Assembly: GCA_009760855.2 (NCBI GenBank)
Contig: WPIO01000118.1
Coordinates: forward strand, 989,501 to 1,053,500
Direction of reading: 5' to 3'
From: Cristatella mucedo
Lineage: Eukaryota > Bryozoa > Phylactolaemata > Cristatellidae
DNA length: 64,000 bases
In this document: in pieces, positions 12,526-23,159 of the stretch
Position numbering within the stretch: the first letter of the stretch is position 1
How the letters are laid out: each line of letters begins with the position of its first letter
Position numbers and translations under genes: made by a program
Notes under the pieces: generated by a model
What the model was told of the DNA's origin: nothing
The model's database searches: none
The model's input: only the letters and a program-made list of their open reading frames with translations

Positions 12526-12860
12526 GTAAGTTATGTTTGAAACGCCGAGAAAATGCATTGACCACTTGATTGTGACACTGGAATATTTATACTGAGCTTA
12601 AAGTGACAGATAATTGTGATCCAAATATTGTAGCCAACCGACGTCGTACCACATGTTTAATCGATGCTAGTGAATATAAGAAGTGATTGGCCTGGCATAA
12701 GGTACTCGTAATGGCTGGAAAATAGTTCCATACATTTTATGCAAAGGTTTACATAATCTGACACCAATGTCAGCAAAAAAGTATAAATATTAAAATCTGC
12801 GGAAGGGCTTCCCACACTCTAAAACTTGCTGTTTATAAGATTTTATCTCCAATAATCATT
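12526..12860. other. Intron sequence
   Basis: AT-rich, no repeat or coding signal recognised. The intron continues through the LINE nest to 17093. Confidence 0.45.
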
Positions 12861-12869
12861 AAGCGTACT

Positions 12870-13269
12870 AACCCATACTTTAAAAGCCTGAATTAGATTC
12901 AGAGGTCCTTGCTAAATGTTGCCCAGTTTCCCTTCTTCCTTTCTTGTCAAGGATTTTGAATCAATTGTTGCTAAGCAGCTGGCTGAAATTATTGAAAAGA
13001 ATGAAATGTCACAAACATTTCAATCAGGGTTCTAGAGGCAGCATTCTACTGAAACTGCTCTCCTCAATGTTAACAATTATATTCTACATGGCAACGACGA
13101 CCAGAATGTCAGTGCCCTAGCTCTGTTAGATCAGTCAGCATCCTTTATCACCATATTCCGATCGAACTATTGAGAACAACGATTGGTCCAGCAGATGAGG
13201 CACTGGCCTGGTTTAAGTCGTACTTGTCTAATCGTGTTCAATCCGTGTCTCGTGGGGTGAGGTCTCTCA
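12870..13269 (+). mobile_element. LINE-B, 5' part of a copy split by a LINE-A insertion
   Basis: A decayed RT region of a second LINE family. It reads FQSGF, then HSTETALLNVNN and later the equivalent of the LFYLKSYLSNRVQSV block, with stops and frameshifts. The related fragment at 33377-33697 aligns along its length. The sequence resumes at 14107 after the LINE-A insertion. Confidence 0.75.
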
Positions 13270-14106
13270 CGTGTCATATTCAAAAGTGACCTCTCGTTAG
13301 ACGACCATATTAGCTCCACAGTCAAATCCGCCTATTTTCAGCTTCATAACATTGCTAAAATTCGGGCTTGTTTAGATAAAGATACCACGTCCAAGTTGGT
13401 CCATGCATTCGTGACATCCCGTCTCGACTTCTGCAACTCACTGCTTACTGGCCTACCAGCATGTGCAATCAGGCGATTGCAGCTGGTGCAAAACTCGGCA
13501 GCTAGGCTTGTCTGTCGTGAGCGTCGCAGTTGCCACATTACTCCACTTCTCGCCGACCTGCACTGGCTACCAGTCAAGCAACGGATTGACTTCAAGGTTT
13601 TGTCCCTCAGTTTTAGGCCCCTTCATTCTATGGCTCCAGCCTATCTGTCAGATATACTACCCCATCAGGCGAAGCATCGTACCACCAGCTTTTCGGAATC
13701 CAACAGTCTAGAAATATCTCATACAAACCTTAAATCCTTTGGAGACCGTGCATTTAGCTCGTATGCTCCCAAAGCCTGGAACTCCCTCCCGACCTGCGTC
13801 AGAACATCCCCTGACCTGATCACATTTAAAAGGAACCTAAAAACACACCTATTTAGGACAGCATTTAGTGGGTCCCTCTGATTCGTCCTTGATGTGCTTA
13901 TGAGTGCTGACACTGTGCATGCTGCCACTAACTACATTTGCATGCTGACCCTGTGCACGTCACCCCTAACCATATTATTCATTTCGTTTGTTTTTTCAAG
14001 CATGATTTTACTTACCATTCAATTACATTTCACTTTACAGCAAATGTAAAGCGCCTAGAGAGAGATTAAGTTCTCTGAGGGCGCTTTATCAAGTGAATTA
14101 TTATTA
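13270..14106 (+). mobile_element. LINE-A copy A2, inserted in LINE-B
   Basis: A 5'-truncated LINE-A starting in the RT C-terminal half and ending with the double hairpin (about 14047-14091) and an ATT-rich tail. It interrupts LINE-B between its VQSV block and its GVPQGS block. A clear target-site duplication was not visible. Confidence 0.9.
13396..13881 (+). pseudogene. LINE-A ORF2 C-terminal fragment
   Basis: 161 codons of the RT thumb and C-terminal region ([40 protein letters not shown]) ending at the family terminus FRTAFSGSL. The catalytic palm is absent through 5' truncation. The frame itself is uninterrupted to the stop. Confidence 0.88.
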
Positions 14107-15275
14107 TTACACACCAGACGGGTCACCTGCAGAGTCCCTCAAGGGTCTGTACTCTGTCCGTAGCTGTTCTCCATCTATAGTCAACCTCCGGGAAAAGTGA
14201 TTAAGGTCGATGGATTGGGTTAAGGATATCACTTTTATGCTGATGATACTCAGCTGTATTCGTCATTCAAAGCATCAGAATCTGCTGCAGCAACTGAGAA
14301 ATGTAATACTTGCCTTGTCGACATTCGATCCTGGATGTCACACAACTTCTTGAAATTAAATGATGATAAAACCAAACTGCAGCTCATAGGACACCCTCTG
14401 CATGTGGCGGGATTAAAACGCTTTGCTCTTCCAATAAGTGATGCTGTTGTGCGACCATCATCATGTGCTCAAAATTAAGGTGTCGTTTTCGACAGCTGCC
14501 TCAATTTTACAAGCTTCATTCAGAAGACTGCTTCTATAGCTAACCATCACGTCGAATCGTTATGTAAGATTATGAGCCATTTTCAACAGCGGGTTGTAAA
14601 AACAGCAACTAGCTCCTTAGTTCTGTTTTGTCTTGATTATTGCAATTCCCTTTTGGCAGAGCTACCGAAGAAATCAACTAGGCCGCTGCATCTGACTATA
14701 TATATGGCTGCAAGGGTAGTCTTCAATTCTTAGAGGTTTGGCACAAGTCTGCTTTGCTAAAAGAGCTAGAAAGGATGCCGGTTGAGCAACGGATGCCGAC
14801 CAAAGTTCTTAGGCTCACCCACAAGGCTCATCACGGCTTGGCTCTTTCGTACCTAGCTGAACTGCTGCACTCGTTTCAGTCTCTTTGTGCTCTCAGGTCC
14901 TGGGTGGACGATAAATAAGCTTTTCAATTTCTCTTCTAAAAGACCATTGGTGATATTAGCTCTAGGTCTGCAGGCACTAGACTTTGGAACTCGCTTCCAC
15001 AATTATTATGCAAAGGCAACTACTCCTACTGCCGACTATGGCTCCGCCTTTTCAACGGTCCTGAGTGGTAATTGTATGCTACCCACTACCTCAACTGGTC
15101 TCCTGACTCTGCTACGCTTCCCACTTTCTTTTTGTTGTGTGAGAAGTCTGTTAGCTACCGAATGCGTACCAAAAGCCCCTCAGGCTGTGAGTTCGCTAGA
15201 CTAAACTTCCCTATGGAACACTCACGTAGTATTCCTAGCTTTGTGAAGTTACAGATGGAGATACATTACATTACA
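14107..15275 (+). mobile_element. LINE-B, 3' part of the split copy
   Basis: Resumes with [10 protein letters not shown], passes [12 protein letters not shown] (the RT catalytic box, near 14230-14265) and reaches the C-terminal region with HGLALSYLAELLH-like sequence. The 3' end is TGGAGATACATTACATTAC, the family's (ATTAC)n tail. Several stops and indels show it is inactive and older than the LINE-A copy inside it. Confidence 0.85.
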
Positions 15276-15371
15276 ACCCTTGATGTAAAAAATGTGATGG
15301 ATTTAACGCAACGAATAAGAATAAACATAATTAACGAACGAATTTTCAAGATATTCAGATCTTATAATGAT

Positions 15372-16205
15372 ATTAATAATGTACTTGATACAGCGGCCAC
15401 AGAGAATTCAAAGCCTTATTATTCGCTTTACATTTGCTGTTAAGATTAATTAGGTTGAATGGTGAGTAATATCATGCTAGATAAACAACTTTAATAATAC
15501 GGTTAGGGGTGACATGCACAGGGTCAGAATTCAAGTGTGGTTAGTGGCAGCATGCACAGTGTCAGCACACGTAAGCTCATGAAGTACGAATCACAGGAAC
15601 CTACCAAACACTGTCCTAAATAGGTGCGTTTCAAGTTCTTTTTAAATATGGTAAAGTCAGGGGATCTTCTGACGCAAGTCGGGAGTAGTTCCAGGCTTTG
15701 GAAGCATACGAAATAAATGCACGGTCTCCAAAGGATGTGAGGTTTGTACGAGGTTTAGGTAAACTCTTGGATTCGGAAAAGCTGATGGTATGATGCTTGG
15801 CCTGGTGATGTGTAGATCTGAGAGATAGGTTGGAGCCAAAGACTGAAGTGATCTAAAAGTGATCGTAAAACCTCGGAGATGATCCATTGCTTGACTGGTA
15901 GCCAGTGCAGGTCGGCGAGAAGTAGTGTCACGTGGCAACTGCGAAGCTCACGACAGACAATCATACCTCCAGAGTTTTGCATCAGCTGTAAGGTCATGAT
16001 TGCACATTCCGATAGGCTAGCAAGCCTTAAGTTACAGAAGTCAAGACGGAATGTCACAAATGTATGGACCAACTTAGACGTGGTATACTTTTCAAAAAAG
16101 CAAGAACTGTAGCAAGGTTATGTACCTACAAGTAAGCAGACTTGATTGTGAATCTGATTTGGTCATCTAACTATAGGTCACTTTGGAACATGGCATCTCG
16201 ATGAG
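15372..16205 (-). mobile_element. LINE-A copy A3, diverged 3' fragment
   Basis: A minus-strand copy with a decayed tail at 15372-15440, a 3'UTR-like part and a broken C-terminal RT region (frames at 16072-15755 and 15938-15657 overlap through an indel). It retains [20 protein letters not shown]. It is more diverged from the other copies than A4 or A20. Confidence 0.85.
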
Positions 16206-16214
16206 GGTGAAACT

Positions 16215-16345
16215 GCATTTAATTTTATTCATCACCGTCTGCAACTCAGCAAGCCATAAATACTAGGTGGTCGTAACCCTAGAGATTTGTGTATAGCTCA
16301 CTCAAAGCATAAGTGGCTTTCAGTAGGCATTCGTTAACCAACAAA
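16215..16345 (-). mobile_element. LINE-B 3' end fragment
   Basis: Minus-strand match to the LINE-B 3' region (TTGTGTATAGCTCACTCA, then GCTTTCAGTAGGCATTCG). It abuts the LINE-A copy A3. Confidence 0.6.
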
Positions 16346-16369
16346 CTTCAATCAACAATCTCAGGCACC

Positions 16370-17093
16370 AAAGCTGGAAATTATGTACTATATTCGATAG
16401 CAGAAGAGTATTTTTGGTTGTGAATCCATAATAATTTAGATACGAATGAGCCATTGATGGATACTCGTTTTGGGCCAGTTTAAGCTCAAAAGAAAGCTGT
16501 CACATTTTCGGCGAGAAACAACCAGAATTACGAGTGAAGATAAGTTGTCATAGTAACGTATTGACACTAACCTCCTGCAGCAGAGGCCTTGGAGTATTTA
16601 ATCTTTACACGGAAAAAAGAATTGCATTATTTGAGCTGAAACTAACAAAAGATTCTTGACAACGTTATTTATATTTCAAGTCACAATTTCATATACTAAG
16701 CTAACATAGTTAAGCAGAATCAATTTTCTAAATTATTTCTGCCCAAATTAAAAACAAATAAGTTTCATGCAAAGGCGTTTCTTCGCCTATTAATCGTTGC
16801 CCTGTGCCCTAAAGTTGAAAGGTTTGTCAACACCCTCTCGCCAAGCTGCAATTTTCAGAAGCCTTGGTCATCCAACACTATTGATCAAATCGTCCTCCTT
16901 TAACGACTTGGAACAGCCACCTGTCTGGCTGACGATTAACTGGTGTATTTTATATTGTACTTGTCCGATCGCAATGAATTGGTGGGATAGGAAGGTCAGA
17001 TTAAATTCAAACTAGTAACTATTACTATTCCGCTAACGGTTGATCAGGTTTCTTTATTTTTACGTGTTAACACTTTCTCACAATGACTTGCAG
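16370..17093. other. Intron sequence
   Basis: No repeat from the main families is visible. A 72-codon open frame at 16797-17015 has no recognisable motif and is probably chance. Confidence 0.4.
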
Positions 17094-17169
17094 GGACTGC
17101 CCACATAACGTTGCACCGGAATGCCTTGATTGCTTCCTAAAAGGTAAACATATAAACCATCGATGCCAG
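17094..17169 (+). CDS. Exon 4 of the UBR-box gene (zinc-binding core)
   Basis: Acceptor ACTTGCAG|G, donor TGCCAG|GTACTG, phase 2 in and 0 out. It encodes DCPHNVAPECLDCF followed by LKGKHINHRCQ. With the ...LCV of exon 3 this gives C-x2-C, then C-x2-C-F, then H-x2-H, the ligand order of the UBR-type zinc finger that binds N-degrons. An earlier GT (AAAAG|GTAAAC) would break phase with exon 5, so I prefer the later donor. Confidence 0.72.
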
Positions 17170-17265
17170 GTACTGTGAATACAAGCGCAGTTGGGCGGCT
17201 TTGTTCAAAAGTCGCGCATGAGAAAGCATTAAACAAATTGATCAATGTTTTTATTGTAAATTTAG

Positions 17266-17370
17266 GAAATATTTCCTGATGGAGAAGTTTGCTTATGTGG
17301 TTTATCTGAAGGACTCAATGGACTGCAGGAGTGTGAAATTCACGCCAAAAGTGGAGAGTCTGATGCCGAA
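17266..17370 (+). CDS. Exon 5 of the UBR-box gene (C-L-C-G end of UBR box)
   Basis: Acceptor AAATTTAG|GAA, donor GCCGAA|GTAAGT, phase 0/0. It encodes EIFPDGEVCLCGLSEGL then NGLQECEIHAKSGES. The CLCG pair and the later C-x-I-H correspond to the C-D-C-G and C-x-x-H ligands that close a UBR box. The usual Asp between the two cysteines is Leu here, so N-degron recognition may differ from the type 1 pattern. Confidence 0.7.
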
Positions 17371-17400
17371 GTAAGTTGCCTTCATTTTAAAATTTCAACA

Positions 17401-18155
17401 TGTCTTGAGTTACAAAAATATAATGAAAATAAAAATATATATATATCTCTCAAAAACACGACTGTGTACATAAATGTTAGCTATTAATGCTGATGGGCAT
17501 GCTGTCAACGCTGGTTAGTAAGAGAAATATCATCAGTCCTGATTGGATCAATCCGGTGAATGATATGGGATTGCACACCATACATATGCAACCGTTCATT
17601 GTGCCTCCTGGCAAGAGCTCCTATTGTCATCTCGGATACGGTTAAATGAATTTGCAAAGATTGATTTGCAATTCAAAGTATTTTTTACCATGATATAGTC
17701 AGTCAATGTAAGTTCATCTGACGCGTAAGAAAAAATAGAATCGCCTCTAAAATTTTAGCAACGCCTGGCTGTGTCAGAATGCAAAGAAAGTTATTTGGAA
17801 AAATTAGCATGATAATTGCTGCTATACAAATGTAACTGCCTTATCTCCAACAAGGAAAACTTACACATGAACGAAACAATGAACTTTGCTTTAAAGTTAA
17901 ATATTTTGAAAATTCAGTAGACCTTTCTAATAAAATAATCCCACAGATTTTCTGCGATCATGTAATTGGTAACTTCTCTGCCTTGCTCAGATATTTACTG
18001 CTGAGTATATCACGTTCTCCTAGACTCCAAAAGGACGTGATATTTTTAGAATTTATAATGCAGACCCATGAACCAAGACTGCCTCTAAGTAATGAAATCC
18101 TACTGAAAAAATTAGTATAGCCTCTTAAATTAATAGTCAGCATCACACAGAATTG
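17401..18155. other. Intron sequence
   Basis: No coding or repeat signal is recognised apart from a short ATATAT run near 17438. Confidence 0.4.
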
Positions 18156-18159
18156 TAGA

Positions 18160-18318
18160 TGATTTAGCAGTCTATTTTGTATAGCGACAGAAGAGCCCTT
18201 ACGGATATCGCCACTGCTTGCAGTGGTGATAAAGGATTGCTGACCACAGTATTCGAGCCCGCGCCTTGGGACCGAGGTCATTAAAAAGCACCCATTTTAC
18301 CTAGTGTGCCATCACGGC
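18160..18318 (-). mobile_element. tRNA-derived SINE, copy S3
   Basis: A nearly full minus-strand copy: tail TTTTGTATAGCGACAGAAGA, body with CCACTGCTTGCAGTGG, and B-box (minus strand GGGCTCGAATAC). It lies directly next to a (CA)-rich simple repeat. Confidence 0.85.
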
Positions 18319-18412
18319 ACATGTAAAGGCACACGCATACACACACACATAAACACACACACACACAGACAAACGCACACAGACAAACGCACATAAATAC
18401 ACACATACATGC
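18318..18412. repeat. (CA)n-rich simple repeat
   Basis: Interrupted CA dinucleotide repeats with CAGACAAACG spacers, immediately to the right of the SINE head. Confidence 0.85.
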
Positions 18413-18547
18413 ACAGATTCACGGTTGGTGCACAAAGTTTCTGTTGGCCAGATAATGAAGCCTGCCAGGCAGACCTTGATAATAGTAAGCACGGGGAACG
18501 TACGGAATTTCGGTGGCTCTGCGTCAGGGATGCCATTTCCGGGTAAG

Positions 18548-20147
18548 AAGACTTAAGCAACTACCGCCCAGTCTCCCTTCTACCTTTTCCTATCAAAGAC
18601 ACTGGAACGGGTCGTGGCAGACCAGCTGAACTCGTATATCGAAACCTCACACCTTGCTAGTAAGTTCCAGTCTGGCTTTAGAGCTAATCACTCCACAGAG
18701 TCAGCATTGCTTCGGGTATACAACGACCTACTTAGGAATGCAGACATGGGCAGAGTGTCTCTTCTTGTTTTGCTCGATCTTTCGGCAGCTTTTGATACCA
18801 TCGATCACAAAGTACTTCTAGAGCGCCTCTCATCTCGCCTGGGCATCACTGGCACTGCTCTGCAGTGGTTCAGGTCCTATCTCAGTGGGAGACTCCAGAG
18901 TGTTGACGTGAATGGACAAAGATCATCTGAAGTACCTCTAAAATATGGAGTACCTCAGGGCTCTGTGCTAGGTCCGGTCCTTTTCACCGTTTATACTCTC
19001 CCTCTCGCTGATGTGATTGCCAAGCACAATCTAGGCTTTCACTTCTATGCGGATGACACTCAGTTGTACCTTTGCTTTGATCCCTCCCAGCCTTCGAACA
19101 CCTCAAATTCTCTCAACTCACTTGCTGCATGCATTGATGACATCCGATCATGGATGGCAGCAAATTTTCTAAAACTAAACGATGATAAAACTAACTTACT
19201 AGTTATGGGCAAACCTAGTGTTATTCAGAAATTGGAAAGGCCGACTTTCAAAATTGGCTCTGCCAGCATATCTTCAGTTGCATCAGCTCGAAATCTAGGT
19301 GTCATATTCCAAAGCGACCTCTAGTTAGACGACCATATCAGCTCCACAGTCAAATCAGCCTATTTTCAGCTTCATAACATTGCTAAAATTAGGGCTTGTT
19401 TAGATAAGGATACCACGTCCAAGTTGGTCCATGCATTCGTGACATCTCGTCTCGACTTCTGCAACTCACTGCTTACTGGCCTACCAGCATGTGCGATCAG
19501 GCGATTGCAGCTGGTGCAAAACTCTGCAGCTAGGCTTGTCTGTCGTGAGCGTCGCAGTTGCCACATTACTCCACTTCTCGCCGACCTGCACTGGTTACCA
19601 GTCAAGCAACGGATTGACTTCAAGGTTTTGTCGCTCACTTTTAGGTCTCTTCATTCTATGGCTCCAGCCTATCTTTCAGATATACTACCCCATCAGGCAA
19701 AGCATCGTACCACTCGCTTTTCGGAATCCAACAGTCTAGAAATACCTCGTACAAACCTTAAATCCTTTGGAGACCGTGCATTTAGCTCGTATGCTCCCAC
19801 AGCCTGGAACTCCCTCCCGACCTGCATCAGAACATCCCCTGACCTGACCACATTTAAAAGAAACTTAAAAACATACCTATTTAGGACAGCGTTTAGTGGG
19901 TCCTTGTGATTCGTCCTCGATGTGCTTATGCATGCTGACACTGTTCATGCTGCCACTAACCACATTTGCATGCTGACCCAGTGCATGTAACCCCTAACCA
20001 TGTTATTCATTTTGTTTGTTTTTCAAGCATGATTTTACTTACTATTCTATTGCGTATCACTTTGCAGCAAATGTAAAGCGCCTAGAAAGAGATTAAGTTC
20101 TCTGAGGGCGCTTTATCAAGTGCAATATTATTTTTAGTCACTATTCC
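18548..20147 (+). mobile_element. LINE-A copy A4, young, 5'-truncated
   Basis: Starts abruptly within the RT N-terminal region (SNYRPVSLLP equivalent) and runs to the 3' hairpin (about 20084-20120) with a short tail. It is nearly identical to A20 and A23 over long stretches. A 1-nt change near 18590 (CTACCTTTTCC for CTACCATTCC) is one of few differences. The short tail and high similarity point to recent insertion. Confidence 0.92.
18614..19909 (+). pseudogene. LINE-A reverse transcriptase with one nonsense codon
   Basis: A single reading frame of 432 codons broken only at 19322-19324, where TAG replaces the TCG found in the other copies (QSDL then stop, then LDDHISS). It carries the RT boxes [33 protein letters not shown] and [12 protein letters not shown], and the C-terminal HWLPVKQRIDF and FRTAFSGSL. 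The endonuclease is missing through 5' truncation. Nothing suggests the fragment is expressed on its own. Confidence 0.9.
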
Positions 20148-20149
20148 TA

Positions 20150-21180
20150 AAGTTAGTATCTGGTTGCCTCTCGGCCCCGGCTGGGCAAGATTTCTTCGGC
20201 AATGTTACAGAGGATTGTAGGATTATTGAGCATCCAGAAAAAACCAGAAGTTAGACACATGAGAGCTTTTATTTTCGATCAAAAGCTCGACGACATTTTC
20301 AGTAATTTTTTGGCCGATTCTAGATTCTAACGGTGCGCCTATACGTAAGGTATACTGTTGAGCAGCATAATCAAAATTCTGAAGTGACCTCCCAAAGCTG
20401 CCTAGGTTAACAGGAGGAAATAGCAACAATACTAATACTAATAATATATTTTGGTGAATGATCAAGCTTCGTGTGTAATGGGAGAGAGAAGGTAAAGCCT
20501 ATAGTTACAGCCACCAGTTGGTAACCCAAAAATCCAATCCTCCAGCTAATATGGTGTCGCTTGGCATAGAGATGGCTACCGTTCTGATTCAGCACTGTGC
20601 CCATAAAACGAAATTCTATGTAGTACCAGACTTTTGCAAATAATAAACGCTAAACTTGTAATCCCAATCTTACAAAATAAACCTTAAGCCCAAAAATAGG
20701 CATACCCAAACACTACACTCAAACCACGAAGAACATTCAAACCTTAAAAATGAAACCATAAACCCAAATTTCTTGGCTGAATATCCAATCCTAAGCACTT
20801 ACCGGACAACTTCAAGTGTCACCAAGCTTAGATTCATGTGCTGTGCTGTGCTGCTGTTCTCTCGAATGCGCGATTTGAACAAGAGAAAGTAACTTCTAGG
20901 AGGGAGAGGAGCTGCGACCCATATTCCAAATTTCACTTGATCCGTGGGGTTGTCAATACGTTGTCAGAAAAGATGTGGCAAACCGTACTACTGTTGGACA
21001 CACGCTGGGAAGAAAATTGAAGCTGTAAATATAAATTTTATAACTCGAAGTAGGCCGAAACTTGGTTTAGCCTAATAAATTTAAAGCAAGTACAGAGGAC
21101 CCTGCATTTCAAATTTTACCTTGCCCGGAACACTATTAGCCTACTATTGAAGTTTTCAGAACACATGAAAAAAATGATGA
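20150..21180. other. Spacer without identified gene
   Basis: Several short frames on both strands lack motifs and do not join through splice sites. AT-rich, no clear repeat except the ATA-rich tract leading into copy A5. Confidence 0.45.
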
Positions 21181-21182
21181 TA

Positions 21183-22172
21183 TTAATAATAATAATAATA
21201 ATATTATTAATATTGCACTTGATAAAGCAGCACCCTCAAAGAACTAAATCTCTTTCTAGGCGCTTTAAATTTGCTGCAAAGTGATATGCAATTGAACGGT
21301 GAGTAAAATCATGCTCGAAAAACAAACACAATAAATAATATGGTTAGGGGTGACATGCACAGGGTCAGCATGCAAATGTGGTTGGTGGCAGCATGCACAG
21401 TGTCAGCACTCATAAGCACGTGAAGGACGAATCAGAGGGACCCACTAAATGCTGTCCTAAATAGGTGTGTTTTTAGGTTCCTTTTAAATTTGGTCAGGTC
21501 AGGGGATGTTCTGACGTAGGTCAGGAGGCGGTTCCAGGCTTTGGGAGCATATGAACTAAATGCACGGTCTCCAAAGAATTTAAGGTTTGTACCAGGTATT
21601 TCTAGACTGCTGCATTCCGAAAAGCTGGTGGTACGATGCTTGGCCTGATGGGGTAGCATATCTGAAAGATAGGCTGGAGCCATAGAATGAAGAGACCTAA
21701 AAGTGAGCGACAAAACCTTGAAGTCAATCCGTTGCTTGATTGGTAGCCAGTGCAGGTCGGCGAGAAGTGGAGTAATGTGGCAATTGCGACGCTCACGACA
21801 GACAAGCCTAGCTGCAGAGTTTTGCACCAGCTGCAATCGCCTGATCGTGTATGCTGGTAGGCCAGTAAGCAGTGAGTTGCAGAAGTCGAGACGGGATGTC
21901 ATGAATGCATTGACCAACTTGGACGTGGTATCCTTATCTAAACAAGCCCTAATTTTAGCAATGTTATGAAGCGGAAAATAGGCACATTTGACTGTCGAGC
22001 TGATGTGGTTGTCTAACGAGAGGTCGCTTTGGAATATGACACCTAGATTTCGAGCTGATTCAACCGGAGATATGCTGGCTGAGCCAATTTTGAAAGTCAG
22101 CCTTTCCAATCTCTGAATCATACTGGGTTTGCCCATAACTAGTAAGTTAGTTTTTTCATCGTTTAGTTTGAT
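21183..22172 (-). mobile_element. LINE-A copy A5, 5'-truncated
   Basis: A minus-strand copy with an (AAT)n tail at 21183-21205, the terminal hairpin, and the RT C-terminal half up to the LNDDKTNLL block, where homology stops near 22168. The hairpin loop carries a small insertion (GCAGCACCCTC) relative to the consensus. Confidence 0.92.
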
Positions 22173-22250
22173 TTTACATTGATTTTGCATGGTAAACACA
22201 GCCAGTTTTTGATCACAAAATTTTGATATATTAAGATCAAATATGAACAT
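21432..22250 (-). pseudogene. LINE-A RT C-terminal fragment with open flanking fusion
   Basis: An uninterrupted frame of 272 codons. The last 245 or so are LINE-A ([45 protein letters not shown]). The first residues (MFIFDLNISKFCDQKLAVFT) come from the flanking DNA and happen to be open. The catalytic YADD box is missing, so it is a dead fragment. Confidence 0.8.
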
Positions 22251-22365
22251 AAGAAGGCAGAAATAATTTATAGGTACAGTAAAGCAGCCATTTAAATTTT
22301 CAAGTTGACCAGGATCCCTGTTGTAGGCGATATGACATTAGCAAGCTACCGATGGCTGGTCTCAA

Positions 22366-22436
22366 TCACAATGCGAAGCATCTAGAAAGATATTTTTCTG
22401 AGGGCACTATATTAAGTGCACTATAATTATTATTAC
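22366..22436 (+). mobile_element. LINE-A 3' tail remnant
   Basis: The hairpin remnant GCATCTAGAAAGATATTTTT followed by CTGAGGGCACTATATTAAG and an ATTATTATT tail. A tail-only copy. Confidence 0.65.
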
Positions 22437-22731
22437 TAAAACAGAGCTATACACAGTTATACTTCGCACATATAATCAGAGCTAAAGCTATTTTAATAAT
22501 TTATCAGAGCTAAAGCTATTGTAATAATTGTAATGGCTCTTCTTTCTTTATTTTAAGAGGCTGTTTAATCACCTAGTACTAATTTTTAATACGGTCATTA
22601 TTCATGCCGATTGGATGAAACATCGTGTGGTTAAGGTGCAAAATAATTTTTGAACATTTATTATATCTTCACTCATTTGCTAAAAGGTATGAAAATATTG
22701 GCATAACTCAATATACTAACTATATTTTTAG

Positions 22732-22893
22732 ACGTCAATACAAGGTGACGAAGCACTTCGAATAAGGATCGTGCTTCAAAAATTGCTTTGGTATGCATGC
22801 TACATTCTGAATGAGGCTGATTTCACGTCCTTACCAGAAGATTTGAAAGAAGCCCATGACAAGTTTGATAGAGCAAAAAAATACATAGTCGCT
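22732..22893 (+). CDS. Exon 6 of the UBR-box gene
   Basis: Acceptor TATATTTTTAG|ACG, donor GTCGCT|GTAAAT, phase 0/0. It encodes IRIVLQKLLWYACYIL and NEADFTSLPEDLKEAHDKFD, a helical segment without a named motif. Two later GTs would extend the exon but break phase with exon 7, so the end is chosen by phase. Confidence 0.55.
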
Positions 22894-23033
22894 GTAAATA
22901 TGAAAGATAACAGGCCGGATATTTGTAAACATGCAAGTACTTTTTAATACTCAAGGCTAAAATGCTTATCACAAAGTACTTGAAGGATACAAAAGAAACA
23001 TGATATTTTCGCTGGGCTCTATTTCTTATTCAG

Positions 23034-23156
23034 GTAATGCAATCTTTGTCAAATTTTGATCAATTAATTAAAGACTCAAGAGTCTCAAAATATGGTTTCG
23101 GCTTGGTGTACATAGGCACTAAAGCCAAATGTCTGCGAATACATCATATGCTGAAG
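23034..23156 (+). CDS. Exon 7 of the UBR-box gene
   Basis: Acceptor TATTCAG|GTA, strong donor CTGAAG|GTGAGA, phase 0/0, 41 codons: VMQSLSNFDQLIKDSRVSKY then GFGLVYIGTKAKCLRIHHML. Only this frame is open across the exon. No domain is recognised. Confidence 0.6.
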
Positions 23157-23159
23157 GTG

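Noticed and set aside
13260-14115. Target-site duplication around LINE-A copy A2
   Set aside because: No convincing direct repeat flanks the insertion when the interrupted LINE-B is read across.
18301-18560. Minus-strand frames rich in Val and Cys
   Set aside because: They translate the (CA)n simple repeat.
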